Positions 14,151 to 15,006 of a stretch of DNA of 15,006 nt are shown here, one piece after another. The notes under the pieces are model-generated. The model was not told the DNA's origin. It was given only the letters and a program-made list of their open reading frames with translations, and did not search any database. Position 1 is the stretch's first letter; each line of letters begins with the position of its first letter. The position numbers and the translations under genes are program-made. The DNA comes from UBA7803 sp049454295 (lineage in GTDB: Bacteria > Pseudomonadota > Gammaproteobacteria > Pseudomonadales > Azotimanducaceae). The DNA lies in assembly GCA_049454295.1 (NCBI GenBank), contig JBMTYG010000078.1:1-15006 (forward strand). Direction: 5' to 3'.

Positions 14151-14170
14151 CCCAACAGACTGTTCCCGCC

Positions 14171-14842
14171 CTACTTTCGCAGCCACGCCACCAGCAAATA
14201 CACGAGAGGCGTATCCACCGTCGCTATCGCGACTTTAAAGAGCCAATAGCCCAACGTCATCGATACCAGCACATCGAAGGACACTGGCTCTGGAGCGAAC
14301 AGAAAAAAAGCGATGCCATTGAAAACGACACTGTCGATGAATTGCGAGGACATGGTGCTCAGATTATTTCTGAGCCACAGATGCCGACCCTTGGTGGTGC
14401 GTTTCCAGTAGTCGAACGCCCAGACATCGTGCGCCTGAGCCAAAACATACGCCGTCAGAGAAGCGAACACGATCAGAGGCACTGAGCCAAGCACCGTGGC
14501 CATCGCAGGCTGCCCGGAGTAGGACGCCGCCGGCGGAAGCGCTATAGCGATCTGCGAGAGAACCAGAACCAGCACATTCGCCAGAAGGCCGAACCAAACC
14601 ACCAGCAGTGCTCGCTTCTTACCGAAAACCTCCCCTATCACATCGGTCACAGCGAAAGTCAGCCAGTACGCCATGATTCCACCCGACAGGGTCAATCCTG
14701 CGACGGTCCATAACTTCGCGCTGACTACATTGATAAAGCCCATGCAGGTAATGAAAATGCACAAGAGCAAGAGGAACTTGAGCTCACGTGGCTCAAGACG
14801 ACTGTCTTCCAGCGAACCCTGCGTAATGCTTGAGTCGATCAT
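14171..14842 (-). CDS. Queuosine-precursor transporter, YhhQ/VUT family
   Basis: A 223-residue integral membrane protein of the COG1738 (VUT, YhhQ) family. Diagnostic motifs are AVTDVIGEVFGKKRA (64-78) and WLRNNLSTMSSQFIDSVVFNGIAFF (156-180). Hydrophobic spans lie at about 22-40, 49-69, 78-101, 119-136, 166-183 and 197-219. YhhQ imports 7-deazaguanine queuosine precursors such as preQ0 and preQ1 for tRNA modification; whether this paralogue carries exactly those is not visible. The ATG at 14842 has AGGAA six bases upstream; the in-frame TTG at 14863 is a poorer start. It ends 20 bases from the converging folate-enzyme gene and appears to be its own transcription unit. The substrate is purine-like, which fits the neighbourhood. 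Confidence 0.9.
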   Translation of the reverse strand: MIDSSITQGSLEDSRLEPRELKFLLLLCIFITCMGFINVVSAKLWTVAGLTLSGGIMAYWLTFAVTDVIGEVFGKKRALLVVWFGLLANVLVLVLSQIAIALPPAASYSGQPAMATVLGSVPLIVFASLTAYVLAQAHDVWAFDYWKRTTKGRHLWLRNNLSTMSSQFIDSVVFNGIAFFLFAPEPVSFDVLVSMTLGYWLFKVAIATVDTPLVYLLVAWLRK

Positions 14843-15006
14843 TGGGATTTCCTGACTTCGCAAGCGGTGTCGACGGAGGCCCCAGCAGCCCGTTTACCCT
14901 CGCGCGTCCCGAGGGATTCAGACAGCTCATGACCATCGACTCTTATCGAGCGAAACCCGATGCAAAACTCACGCCACTAACCGCTTGAGCGGAGATCGCT
15001 TCAACG
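14843..15006. other. Non-coding right end, leader of the YhhQ-family gene
   Basis: No supported gene is seen. A hairpin, CCCTCG (14897-14902) with CGAGGG (14910-14915), lies in the leader of the transporter gene, and CCGCTTGAGCGG (14981-14992) is a short inverted repeat. I do not see a preQ1 riboswitch consensus. On the minus strand one frame is open from the window edge to a TAA at 14943-14945, so the 3' end of a neighbouring gene is possible but cannot be supported from about 20 codons. Confidence 0.4.
14849..14853 (-). promoter_or_regulatory. Shine-Dalgarno site of the YhhQ-family transporter
   Basis: AGGAA on the minus strand, six bases before the ATG at 14842. It decides that start over the upstream TTG at 14863. 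Confidence 0.6.

Noticed and set aside
14145..14160. Terminator hairpin between the folate enzyme and the transporter
   Set aside because: GTCTG and CAGAC form only a 5-base stem overlapping the stop codon, with no U-tract.
14929..14988. Nineteen-residue plus-strand ORF near the right edge
   Set aside because: No Shine-Dalgarno site, no recognisable sequence, and too short to support as a gene.
14843..15006. preQ1 riboswitch upstream of the queuosine-precursor transporter
   Set aside because: The leader contains a simple hairpin but not the compact preQ1-I pattern with its A-rich tail, nor an evident class II or III fold.
1..15006. CRISPR arrays, tRNA or rRNA genes, insertion sequences
   Set aside because: No regularly spaced direct repeats, cloverleaf sequences or transposase-like frames were seen.

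Overview
The window is a stretch of bacterial chromosome, tightly packed with genes and moderately GC-rich. Strong Shine-Dalgarno sites, Sec-type signal peptides, a DUF2165 membrane protein and a YhhQ/VUT-type queuosine-precursor transporter all suggest a Gram-negative proteobacterium. A marine gammaproteobacterium would fit, but that is a guess. There are no RNA genes, mobile elements or CRISPR arrays. No transcription regulator is encoded here.

Layout: (1) 1-1684, minus strand: the start of a cytosine-deaminase-like amidohydrolase cut by the window edge, overlapped by an upstream GlcD-type FAD oxidase. (2) 1774-3322, plus strand: a DUF2165 membrane protein followed by a single-component-type Rieske non-heme iron oxygenase. 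(3) 3403-9989, minus strand: a five-gene operon in transcription order adenine deaminase family protein, DszC/SfnB-like flavin monooxygenase (acyl-CoA dehydrogenase fold), adenosine deaminase family protein, isopenicillin-N-synthase-type Fe(II)/2-oxoglutarate oxygenase, exported amidohydrolase. Three of its four junctions are 4-base ATGA overlaps and the fourth is a 17-base gap. (4) 10276-11688, plus strand: an AzgA-type purine permease divergent from the operon. (5) 11685-13166, minus strand: a second exported amidohydrolase, paralogous to the first. (6) 13374-14150, plus strand: a 5-formyltetrahydrofolate cyclo-ligase-like protein. (7) 14171-14842, minus strand: a queuosine-precursor transporter.

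Taken together, this looks like a catabolic or salvage locus for nucleobases. It has a purine permease, two purine-deaminase-family enzymes and three further amidohydrolase-superfamily proteins. Four redox enzymes of unrelated mechanism accompany them: Rieske, Fe/2OG, reduced-flavin monooxygenase and FAD oxidase. Plain adenine or adenosine would not need so many oxygenases. The inferred substrate class is therefore modified (N-alkylated, C-alkylated or otherwise substituted) purines or pyrimidines, stripped or oxidised and then deaminated. The two deaminases depart from family motifs at several positions, which fits altered substrates. The precise substrate cannot be read from the sequence.
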